NCBI GenBank assembly: GCA_043812795.1
Contig: JBDRLU010000011.1
Span: 1 to 14,259 of the forward strand
Length of the DNA: 14,259 nucleotides
Reading direction: 5' to 3'
Source of the DNA: JBDRLU01 sp043812795
GTDB lineage: Bacteria; Chloroflexota; Dehalococcoidia; Dehalococcoidales; UBA2162
The notes beneath the pieces were generated by a model. The model did not search any database and had not been told where the DNA came from. It was given only the letters and a program-made list of their open reading frames with translations. A program made the translations under genes and the position numbers. Below, in pieces: positions 6,697 through 12,981 of the stretch (position 1 is its first letter; every line of letters starts with the position of its first letter).

Positions 6697-8004
6697 TTAC
6701 CTATACCTCTTCACTTCAAACCGGTAGAGTTTGAGCGGCTCGCCGGGAGAGATGCCGCCTTTTTCGCAGCAGATGCTGATTTGCTCCTGCGGCGTGTCCA
6801 CTCCTTCGAGGTCGGGCAGCAACAGGCCGCGTCGCCAGCCGCACTGCACAATCACCCCGTACTTCTTGGCGTCAAGTGACTTTTCATCTTTGACTGGCTC
6901 GGGACGCGTCAAAATGTCCACGCTGTAATCGAGGTTAGGCAGCTCCGGGGCGGAGACCGGAGGGAAGCGGGGGTCGTCCGTAGCGGCACTGATGGCATTG
7001 GCCACAATCTCCTCGGCCACGGTATCCGCCCGCGGCTCGTAGGTGCCGATGCAGCCGCGCAGCGCCCCCAGCTTGTGGATGGAAACAAAGACGCCCGCCC
7101 GTTCTTTCATCTCCGGCGTCAGGTCTTTCGGCTCGAGGACTTTGCCGTCGCGGACAAAGGTCTCGACGGTCTCTTTAGCTAGCTGGGCGATGGCTGACAT
7201 CTTCATTATCAACACTCCTGCATAGCCGACCACGCTGGCAAAGTCGCCGGTGGTATCGCCGCTCGTCATGTACTTGGCAAACTCGGTACGGCTCGCCCCC
7301 AATTCTTTGGCGGCGGCGATGAGGCTGATGGCCGGGGCATAGCCGCACATGGAAATATCGAACTCCTCGATGCGCTTGAGCAATTCGTCCTCGTTCATTT
7401 CGACGATGGCGCCGATGGCCTGCATATCCTTCCGCCACGCCGACTCCCTCGATTCATAGTGGGTCATGTCGCTCGAAGCGATAATCACGGCCTCGCGGTC
7501 TAACTCTTTCATGGCCCGGGCGATGGCTAGCCCGATTTCTTTATAGGCGGCACCGCTGGCATAGCCGAGGACAATCGGCACCAGCTTAACGTCCGGCTTG
7601 AAATACTGCAAGAAAGGCAACTGGACTTCGATGGAGTGTTCGTACTGATGGGCCTGGGCATCTTCCTGCAGGTTTTCCGAGCTTTCCAGAATTTTGTTGG
7701 CCAGTTCGGTGTCAATCTCCACGTCCCCGAGCGGCGTTTTCCAGGTGCCTGCGGTCATGATACTCAAGGGCTTGCCCGTGCCGGTATGGCTGGGGCCGAT
7801 GATGATAAAAGTATCGGTGAACTTGACGCGGGAAATGACGGCGCCGGCCACCGGGCCGGAATAGATGTAACCGGCATGAGGGGCAATCAGGCCGATGACC
7901 TCTTCCTTGGCGGCGTCTTCATCCACCATGTCCTTAATCAGCGCGCGCAGTTCGTCGGGTTTATCGGGATAGAATTGGCCAGCTACGACCGGATACCTAA
8001 CCAT
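6697..8004 (-). CDS. AmmeMemoRadiSam proteins B and A, fused (MEMO1 domain plus AMMECR1 domain)
   Basis: A 435-residue natural fusion. Residues 1 to about 265 are a MEMO1-family domain (AmrB): VAGQFYP, APHAGY with His43, GPSHTG with His73, EHSIEVQLPFL, SSDMTHY with His182, and MCGYAP with Cys220. These correspond to the conserved histidines and cysteine of human MEMO1, which resembles extradiol dioxygenases. Residues about 272-435 are an AMMECR1 domain (AmrA) with VFVSIHKLGALRGCIG (LRGCIG at 315-320) and DDPRFPPV. The two proteins are often separate genes next to a radical SAM gene; here they are joined by a short helix. AGGAGG lies six bases from ATG 8004 and three from ATG 8007. The gene follows amrS on the same strand, 88 bases downstream. 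The biochemical output of the system is not deducible here. Confidence 0.95.
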   Translation of the reverse strand: MVRYPVVAGQFYPDKPDELRALIKDMVDEDAAKEEVIGLIAPHAGYIYSGPVAGAVISRVKFTDTFIIIGPSHTGTGKPLSIMTAGTWKTPLGDVEIDTELANKILESSENLQEDAQAHQYEHSIEVQLPFLQYFKPDVKLVPIVLGYASGAAYKEIGLAIARAMKELDREAVIIASSDMTHYESRESAWRKDMQAIGAIVEMNEDELLKRIEEFDISMCGYAPAISLIAAAKELGASRTEFAKYMTSGDTTGDFASVVGYAGVLIMKMSAIAQLAKETVETFVRDGKVLEPKDLTPEMKERAGVFVSIHKLGALRGCIGTYEPRADTVAEEIVANAISAATDDPRFPPVSAPELPNLDYSVDILTRPEPVKDEKSLDAKKYGVIVQCGWRRGLLLPDLEGVDTPQEQISICCEKGGISPGEPLKLYRFEVKRYR

Positions 8005-8043
8005 CATTTACCTCCTCTACCAGGAACGTTTGATAACGCTCAT

Positions 8044-8091
8044 GGTGAGCTTACTCTTGCCCGCTCACCCTGAGCTTGTCGAAGGGTGAGC
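8044..8091. repeat. Multi-arm inverted repeat between amrS and amrBA
   Basis: Arm 1 is GGTGAGC (8044-8050), arm 2 GCTCACCCT (8063-8071), arm 3 AGGGTGAGC (8083-8091). Arm 2 can pair with arm 1 or with arm 3, so two mutually exclusive hairpins are possible. The arm 2 to arm 3 part contains CCTGAGCTTGTCGAAGG, a widespread bacterial short repeat. Confidence 0.75.
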
Positions 8092-8092
8092 A

Positions 8093-9130
8093 TTAGCTAA
8101 TTCCCTCTTTATTCTGCGTGCGGAAATTGAGCTCCGCTCCGCAGAACCGGCACTTCGAACCGGCCAGACCGACCACGCTGGTCTGGTAGCCGTACCGCTC
8201 CACCACTACTTTACCACATGAGTAACAGGTTGTGTTTTCACTTTTATGGCCGGGCACATTACCGACGTAGATAAATTTCAGTCCGGCTTCCCGCCCGATG
8301 GCACAGGCACGTTCCAGAGTAGCTATCGGCGTTGCCGGCCGGTCCATCATCTGGTGATGGGGGTAAAAGCGGGTGACGTGCCACGGCGTCAGCTCGCCGA
8401 GCTCGTCATGTATCCAGCGAGCGATGCCCTGCAATTGCTCGTCATCGTCGTTCATGGTCGGCACGATATTGGTCACCACCTCGACGTGCATCTGCCATTT
8501 CGACTTGGCCCGGCTGGCCGTTTCCAGTATTTTGCGCCAGTGCGGCACTTTCGCCAGGTCGCGGTAAAAAGCATCGGAAAAGCCTTTAACATCGACCCGC
8601 CACGCATCCAGATAAGGCCCGATGGTATCCAGTGCCTCGGGAGTCGAGTAGCCGTTGGTCACATAGACGGTATAGAGGTTATTCTCTTTGGCCAGCTTCG
8701 CTGAGTCCAGCGTGTATTCGAACCAGATGGCCGGCTCGTTATACGTCCAGGCGATGCCCTGGCAGTGGTAGCTTTTAGCGGCATCGATAGCGGTTTGGGG
8801 CAGCATTTCCTGGCAGCCGAAGTCGATATTTTCGCTGTCGGCCATGGCAATCTCCCAGTTCTGGCAGTGCTTGCAATGAAAGTTACAGCCGAGCGTGCCG
8901 AGAGAAAAGACCAGACTGCCGGGATGGAAATGGTATAAGGGTTTCTTCTCTATGGGGTCAACTGCCATCGACGAGGCCATAGCGTAGTTCAGGTTATAGA
9001 GGCGGCCGTCCCGGTTCTGGTACATGCCGCAGACGCCGTATTTGCCGGGACGGATGCGGCAGCGCCACTGGCAGGTGCCGCACCGCACCAGGGAATCGGG
9101 GAGCTTTTCGTAAAGCAATGCCTCACGCAT
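8093..9130 (-). CDS. amrS: AmmeMemoRadiSam system radical SAM enzyme
   Basis: A 345-residue radical SAM enzyme. The [4Fe-4S] cluster motif CxxxCxxC is CNFHCKHC (about residues 82-89), within GTLGCNFHCKHCQNWEIA, characteristic of AmrS. The N-terminus carries a four-cysteine cluster (Cys17, 20, 24, 34), and the C-terminus has CYSC and CRFC (about 302-330), suggesting an additional metal or zinc site. TYNEPAIWFEY, VDVKGFSDAFYR and TPWHVTRFYPHHQM are further family hallmarks. ATG 9130 is chosen because GAGGA lies six bases upstream; TTG 9136 would abut it. It is the first gene of the amrS-amrBA unit. The product of the reaction cannot be told from sequence. Confidence 0.95.
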   Translation of the reverse strand: MREALLYEKLPDSLVRCGTCQWRCRIRPGKYGVCGMYQNRDGRLYNLNYAMASSMAVDPIEKKPLYHFHPGSLVFSLGTLGCNFHCKHCQNWEIAMADSENIDFGCQEMLPQTAIDAAKSYHCQGIAWTYNEPAIWFEYTLDSAKLAKENNLYTVYVTNGYSTPEALDTIGPYLDAWRVDVKGFSDAFYRDLAKVPHWRKILETASRAKSKWQMHVEVVTNIVPTMNDDDEQLQGIARWIHDELGELTPWHVTRFYPHHQMMDRPATPIATLERACAIGREAGLKFIYVGNVPGHKSENTTCYSCGKVVVERYGYQTSVVGLAGSKCRFCGAELNFRTQNKEGIS

Positions 9131-9148
9131 GGCCAATCCTCTAAGACA

Positions 9149-9177
9149 ATTATAGCACCTTGTTTTTTGAAGCTTAA
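9149..9177 (-). promoter_or_regulatory. Candidate promoter for amrS
   Basis: On the minus strand a perfect TATAAT (-10, 9149-9154) is preceded, after 17 bases, by a weak -35 TTAAGC (9172-9177). It predicts a leader of about a dozen bases before ATG 9130, just enough for the GAGGA ribosome site. Confidence 0.5.
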
Positions 9178-9220
9178 AGGGTGTAGTATTTTTGGAGGTG
9201 GGGCATACAAAGCTAAACGC

Positions 9221-9249
9221 TTGACACGGGTATCCAGAGAAGTTAAACT
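9221..9249 (+). promoter_or_regulatory. Candidate promoter for the zinc-ribbon gene pair
   Basis: TTGACA (9221-9226), 17 bases, then TAAACT (9244-9249). It points away from amrS and would start transcription about 40 bases before ATG 9298. Confidence 0.5.
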
Positions 9250-9297
9250 CTCCGATAACAATAGAAGTGATGGATTGGCACGCGGGGTGGAACGCTA

Positions 9298-9507
9298 ATG
9301 TACATAGTCGTGGTTGCCCTACTTCTTGCCATCGGCATTGTTTGGTTTATTATCTGGCGCTATAACTCCCAAGCTCAAAATATACGAAAACACCGGTCGA
9401 AACTGGCAAAATGCCAGAATTGCGGTTTAGTTGCTTCGGTTGGGCAATTTGACAGTGCGAGAGGCTGTCCGTCTTGTGGCTCAGATCACTTTACCCTTCT
9501 ACCTTAA
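9298..9507 (+). CDS. Small membrane-anchored zinc-ribbon protein
   Basis: A 69-residue protein with one N-terminal membrane helix (about residues 2-21), a basic linker, and a cytoplasmic zinc ribbon formed by CQNC and CPSC (about residues 39-61). The short CxxC-x(14-16)-CxxC spacing fits a rubredoxin-like or zinc-ribbon knuckle pair. A GGGGTGG-like ribosome site precedes ATG 9298. It lies directly upstream of a paralogous gene, 19 bases before that gene's start. No family name is recognised; such proteins often serve as membrane-tethered adaptors, but that is an inference. Confidence 0.7.
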   Translation: MYIVVVALLLAIGIVWFIIWRYNSQAQNIRKHRSKLAKCQNCGLVASVGQFDSARGCPSCGSDHFTLLP

Positions 9508-9526
9508 ATAACCGGAGGTGGCGATA

Positions 9527-9733
9527 ATGGAGTGGTTCATCTTTATTGTGGTTGTAATCGGAGGACTTTTCATCGCGATGAAAGTCTTGGCTGCCAAAAG
9601 AGACAATGAAATCGTAGAATATGGTAGCTGTCACAATAGAATGACACGGGGCAATTTCAAGCGCAAAGGTGGTTGTCCAAGATGTGGGAGCGATCTCATT
9701 GTTCGCACCGGAGTGCAAGCGAAGCGATATTAA
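9527..9733 (+). CDS. Second small membrane protein with a degenerate zinc ribbon
   Basis: A 68-residue paralogue of the preceding protein: an N-terminal membrane helix (about residues 3-20), a short linker, then CHNR and CPRC. The first knuckle has lost its second cysteine, leaving Cys plus His and Arg, so zinc may be bound by Cys-His-Cys-Cys or not at all. GGAGGTG lies six bases before ATG 9527; GTG 9518 is inside that site. The two genes probably come from a local duplication and are co-transcribed. Confidence 0.7.
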   Translation: MEWFIFIVVVIGGLFIAMKVLAAKRDNEIVEYGSCHNRMTRGNFKRKGGCPRCGSDLIVRTGVQAKRY

Positions 9734-9807
9734 CTATTGGGTTATTCGTATAGCCAAAGGCTAACGCCTCAATAAGTAGACTGATTGATTTCCCAATTAG
9801 CTTAGTT

Positions 9808-10068
9808 TCACGGTTTCCTTAAGCACTCATCGTGGTTGTCAACGTTTCTCAAGATAAGAATATCACCGTGGCGCGCAAATGTCATCCGGTATTTACGGTC
9901 AACGTAGGCTTCAAAAATTCCCGGAGCACCTTCCACGGGATGGCTGCGTAGCCCGGGATGGCGGAAATCGGCGTCAAGCAGTCGCAGGGCTTTTTTCACT
10001 TTTTCTTGTGTTGGCGGAGGTAGCCGCCCATACTGCCGGACAAACCGGTCGGTGAATTCGAGGGGCAT
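9808..10068 (-). CDS. RelE/ParE-superfamily toxin
   Basis: An 86-residue toxin of the RelE-like fold, the class that cuts mRNA, usually on the ribosome. The typical order is visible: an N-terminal helix segment FTDRFVRQYGRLPPPTQEKVKKALRLL, then GIFEAYVDRKYRMTFARHGDILILRNVDNHDE, which is the beta-sheet core ending in the NHDE turn. Basic and histidine residues in that core are plausible catalytic residues, but the exact set cannot be assigned. The ATG directly follows the antitoxin stop (TAA then ATG), indicating translational coupling. The antitoxin-toxin order is standard, but the antitoxin is AbrB-type rather than the usual RelB, HigA or PHD partner. Confidence 0.85.
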   Translation of the reverse strand: MPLEFTDRFVRQYGRLPPPTQEKVKKALRLLDADFRHPGLRSHPVEGAPGIFEAYVDRKYRMTFARHGDILILRNVDNHDECLRKP

Positions 10069-10386
10069 TTATCGGCTGCCCTTCTTGTTTTTAACGTTTT
10101 TCTTTTTGGTCTGTTTATTTAAGAAGGTGGTGGCCTCATCGATGTCGGCAAAACGGTGGACGCGGCCGGCACGGATGTCCGCCTCGGCCTCTTTTTCGCC
10201 TTGCTGCCAGCGTTCGGTCCAGAACCAGGCCTGCTCTTTATCAATCAGCTTCTTGACTTTAAGCACAATTTCACTATCTCTCACCTGCACGTCCACATAG
10301 TCGCCTTCTTCAATTCCAAGCTGCTGCCTTACCGATAGCGGCAGCGTCAACTGTGCTTTCTTGCGTACTTGAACCAGCTCTGACAC
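10069..10386 (-). CDS. AbrB/MazE-type (SpoVT-AbrB domain) antitoxin
   Basis: A 105-residue antitoxin. Residues 1-47 form a swapped-hairpin AbrB DNA-binding domain (VRKKAQLTLPLSVRQQLGIEEGDYVDV). The remainder is acidic then lysine-rich (residues about 50-105) and should bind and neutralise the toxin encoded immediately downstream. The start is GTG 10386, with AGGAG six bases upstream. The promoter and repeat operators upstream fit autoregulation by this protein, as is usual for AbrB-type antitoxins. Confidence 0.87.
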   Translation of the reverse strand: MSELVQVRKKAQLTLPLSVRQQLGIEEGDYVDVQVRDSEIVLKVKKLIDKEQAWFWTERWQQGEKEAEADIRAGRVHRFADIDEATTFLNKQTKKKNVKNKKGSR

Positions 10387-10394
10387 GGTTTTCT

Positions 10395-10424
10395 CCTACT
10401 GTCTTACTTTCCTACTATCTTACT
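10395..10424. repeat. Tandem 14-bp direct repeat, likely antitoxin operator
   Basis: CCTACTGTCTTACT (10395-10408) and CCTACTATCTTACT (10411-10424) match at 13 of 14 positions with a 16-bp period. The second copy covers the -10 element (10417-10422) of the antitoxin promoter and the first lies over the presumed transcription start. Confidence 0.7.
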
Positions 10425-10445
10425 AGATAACGGTATCTGTGTCAA
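10417..10445 (-). promoter_or_regulatory. Promoter of the AbrB-RelE operon
   Basis: On the minus strand, TTGACA (10440-10445) and TAAGAT (10417-10422) are 17 bases apart. An imperfect palindrome, AGATAACGGTATCT (10425-10438), fills the spacer, a further possible repressor site. Confidence 0.72.
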
Positions 10446-10538
10446 ATTGGCGTACTCACTCATATTGTTCACGGGTTTTCACCCCTCTCCCCTTAATCCC
10501 CTTCAGGATGAACCCCTTTCTCAGCCAGAGATGTATGT

Positions 10539-12284
10539 CTAAGACTGGGCTGGCTTATATTCACCGAAGACTTTTCTGAGTACGGCACCTATTTCACCAA
10601 CAGTGGCGTAAGCCTTAACAGCTTCTAGCACTGCCGGGACGATATTAAATTTATCATCCTTCGTCTTTTTAATAGCCGCTTCCTCCAATCTGGCCAGCTT
10701 CTCTTTGGCCAAGGCTTTATTCCTGGTCTCCCTTAGCTTCTGGATGTTTTCTACCTGCCTCTGCTCATCTTCGGGGTCGGCTCCCGGGAAGATTTCCGGC
10801 ATTTTCTCATCTTTAATCTGGAACTTATTGAGACCGATAACCACCCTCTCTCCTGAGTTAATCTGCTGACGCTCGCGGTAGGTGCCCTTGAGTTCTTCCT
10901 GATAATGGAAGCCCTTCTGAACGGCAGCCACGGCACCGCCCATGTCCTGGATGCGGTTGAACCAGTAATCCGCCTCTTCCTCGATTTGCCTGGTCAACCT
11001 TTCCACATAATAAGAGCCGCCAAGCGGGTCGATCACTCCTTCCAGACCGCATTCGTGGTTAATAATGAATTTAATCATGTTGGAGATGCGGGTCGATTCT
11101 TCGGTCGGTAAGGCGATGGCCTCATCCCAGCCGGGGGTTGAGATACCTTCCAGACCGCCGAGGTAACCAGACAGCACTGTCATGGTCAAACGGGCCAGGT
11201 TATTGAGAGGCTGTTGCGCCGTCATGCGCTGGCTATGTATCCAGGTAGTGCAGCGGAGACGCTGCACCTCGGGGTTATCGCAGTGGTACCGTTCTTTGAC
11301 GAGCCGGGCAAAGAGTTTTCTGCCAGCACGGAATTTGGCGGCCTCTTGGAAAATATCCATGTCACAGCCGGCATGCCAGTCTATCTGGGGGAGGAACTCC
11401 TCAATGGCTAACCCTCTTCTCAGCGCCGAATCGATATAGCAGACAAAATGGGCCAGGGCGAAGCCGAGCTCCTCGGCGGCCCCGACGCCGCACCAGCCGA
11501 GTTGTGTCGTGCATAGCATCCCTGTCTGGCGGGGATTTTTTAACCGAGGCAGGTTGCGGAGTACGTATTCCCGGTTATCGGTGGCTAACTCAATAGCGAT
11601 GGGCACCGGGAAGACCCAGGTATCCCGGCCGGTATATTCTTTCAGCGGGTCATTCTGCCCGGCACCGATGTTAACCATATCGGTTAACTTGATACCCCGT
11701 TTCTCAGCCAGAGCTATGCTGAGGGCAAGCGGGTAAAAGGGGATGCAGTTACAAACACCAGCACTGGCCCCATTCTTAGCGATATTGATGCCACCATAGA
11801 GCCGGTCGGAGTCGTCCAGCGAAGGTATGGAAACACCCACCCGGCCGACTTCCCCTTTCGCCAGCGGGTGGTCCGGGTCGAGAGCTATCTGCGTCGGCAG
11901 GTCAGAAGCTGCGGCTACTCTTCTGGCACCACGAGCCAGCAGCTCTTTGAACCGTTTGTTACCACTTTCCGGCGTCCCGAAGCCGCTATAGAACCAGAGT
12001 TCGAAATCGTGTGACCGGTAGCCATTAGGCAGGTCGCCCCTGGTGAAAGGGTACTGTCCGGGAAAGCCGATTTCCTTCAGATAATCGATATCCGCCACGT
12101 CGAGCGGTGTATAGAGCGGCTTGACCGGATAGTCAGCCATGGTCTTGAACTGCTGTTTTCGCTCCGGTTTGCTGACGGTGCTGGGCTGGCGGACCTTTGC
12201 CTCCCACTCCTGGAGGGCGGTTGCAATGGCAGTATTCTTCGCCCCTGGTCTTTTCGCTTTCCTGACTGCTTTCTCAATTGCCAT
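10539..12284 (-). CDS. Acyl-CoA mutase large subunit (methylmalonyl-CoA mutase family, divergent active site)
   Basis: A 581-residue protein homologous to the substrate-binding TIM-barrel of methylmalonyl-CoA mutase. Family landmarks are FYSGF with Tyr99 (Tyr89 of the P. shermanii enzyme), SDLPTQ (127-132), GRDTWVFP with Arg220 (Arg207), TAQQPLNN (355-362), DEAIALPT (387-394) and VIDPLGGSYYVE (417-428). Three positions depart from the canonical enzyme: the His244 site reads Gln261 by my alignment, and the His328/Gln330 loop reads CTTWIHSQRM (345-354). The C-terminal cobalamin-binding DxHxxG domain is absent, as in two-subunit mutases, but no small subunit is in the window. It may act on an acyl-CoA other than methylmalonyl-CoA. 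GGAG precedes ATG 12284 by seven bases. I am sure of the superfamily, unsure of the substrate. Confidence 0.92.
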   Translation of the reverse strand: MAIEKAVRKAKRPGAKNTAIATALQEWEAKVRQPSTVSKPERKQQFKTMADYPVKPLYTPLDVADIDYLKEIGFPGQYPFTRGDLPNGYRSHDFELWFYSGFGTPESGNKRFKELLARGARRVAAASDLPTQIALDPDHPLAKGEVGRVGVSIPSLDDSDRLYGGINIAKNGASAGVCNCIPFYPLALSIALAEKRGIKLTDMVNIGAGQNDPLKEYTGRDTWVFPVPIAIELATDNREYVLRNLPRLKNPRQTGMLCTTQLGWCGVGAAEELGFALAHFVCYIDSALRRGLAIEEFLPQIDWHAGCDMDIFQEAAKFRAGRKLFARLVKERYHCDNPEVQRLRCTTWIHSQRMTAQQPLNNLARLTMTVLSGYLGGLEGISTPGWDEAIALPTEESTRISNMIKFIINHECGLEGVIDPLGGSYYVERLTRQIEEEADYWFNRIQDMGGAVAAVQKGFHYQEELKGTYRERQQINSGERVVIGLNKFQIKDEKMPEIFPGADPEDEQRQVENIQKLRETRNKALAKEKLARLEEAAIKKTKDDKFNIVPAVLEAVKAYATVGEIGAVLRKVFGEYKPAQS

Positions 12285-12321
12285 ATTTTAGCTCCTTTAC
12301 GGTCTAATATTGACCTTAAAT

Positions 12322-12366
12322 AAAAAAAGGCACCGTAAGCCTTCATTCAGAAGCGACTATGGTGCC
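12322..12366 (-). terminator. Terminator-like hairpin in the mutase leader
   Basis: On the minus strand, GGCACC and GGTGCC (12361-12366 and 12329-12334) close a stem with inner CTTC/GAAG pairing, followed by seven U (12322-12328). It lies about 38 bases upstream of ATG 12284 and downstream of a promoter, so it may be an attenuator of the mutase gene. It could alternatively end a transcript arriving from the broken ABC gene. Confidence 0.65.
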
Positions 12367-12428
12367 CTCATCTTGCACTACTACCCCAATTAAGCTACTT
12401 TCAGGTTAATTTCATGTATTTTATGCTC

Positions 12429-12457
12429 AATCTAGCGCTGGCTGGCTTGATTGTCAA
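12429..12457 (-). promoter_or_regulatory. Candidate promoter for the mutase gene
   Basis: On the minus strand, TTGACA (12452-12457) is followed after 17 bases by TAGATT (12429-12434). It predicts a leader of about 138 bases that includes the terminator-like hairpin. The -35 overlaps the end of the ABC ATPase remnant. Confidence 0.5.
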
Positions 12458-12752
12458 ATGTTGCCGATAATAGCAATCCATGTCCCGAGGGACACGGCTT
12501 CTTCAAAATCATGGGTCACGTTTATCGTCGGAATTCCCAGCGCATGACGTAGGCGGCGCAGTTTATCCTGCATTTGTTCCCGCGTCTGTGGGTCGAGGGC
12601 TCCAAGCGGCTCATCAAGGGGTAGTACCTCCGGTTTGGTAACTAAAGTCCGGGCCAAGGCTACTTTTTGCATTTCGCCGCCACTCAGTGTCTCTGGCTTG
12701 CGTTGCAGTAAGGCAGGGTAATACCCAGCAATTCTGCAATCAATTCTCTGTC
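12454..12752 (-). pseudogene. ABC transporter ATPase remnant, C-terminal half with a frameshift
   Basis: Translating the minus strand gives the ABC signature LSGGEMQKVALARTL, Walker B PLDEP, the D-loop ALDPQTRE and the H-loop VTHDFEEA, then a stop shortly after the H-loop where a complete subunit would continue. Upstream, RELIAELLGI is readable in a different frame from YYPALLQRKPETLSGG, so a frameshift lies near 12718-12735. Walker A and the N-terminal half are absent. It looks like the ATPase of a tungstate/molybdate- or sulfate-type importer by its D-loop and H-loop wording, but that is tentative. Broken at both ends. Confidence 0.8.
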
Positions 12753-12901
12753 CCCCAAAAAGTGACTACTCGTCCTTTGAGACTGATGCCCCCCTTTTTT
12801 ATTTGGTGAAGGCCAACAAAATAGCGGAATGTGACTTGGACGGAGAGTTCGAGCTGACCTTCTCTTTGACTCCTAGTTCCTATATCAAAATGGTCTTATA
12901 G
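12749..12901 (+). pseudogene. C-terminal fragment of an unidentified gene
   Basis: A plus-strand frame of about 50 codons with protein-like composition ends at TAG 12899-12901. It has no plausible start codon, and upstream it runs into the ABC remnant on the opposite strand. The tail, with ELTFSLTPSSYIKMVL, faintly recalls the C-terminus of pseudouridine synthase TruD (LxFxLxxxSYxxxxL), but the identity is a guess. It is most simply a 5'-truncated gene end. Confidence 0.35.
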
Positions 12902-12981
12902 CTATAGCTGGCCTGAAGTGCGGGGTATGAGACCTCAGATCACCTTCACCCCCTGTCGGTCAACCGAGACACGTAGAAATT

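Noticed and set aside
7636..8704. Plus-strand frames of about 145-150 codons opposite the amr genes
   Set aside because: The opposite strand carries strong family motifs; these frames have no ribosome sites or known motifs.
9734..9807. Terminator between the zinc-ribbon and toxin genes
   Set aside because: Only a five-base stem around TAGCC/GGCTA with no T-tract on either side.
10539..12284. Complete single-chain methylmalonyl-CoA mutase
   Set aside because: No C-terminal cobalamin-binding domain with DxHxxG; it ends after the linker region.
12322..12420. Cobalamin riboswitch or T-box in the mutase leader
   Set aside because: No B12 box and no T-box consensus; the leader is too short for either.
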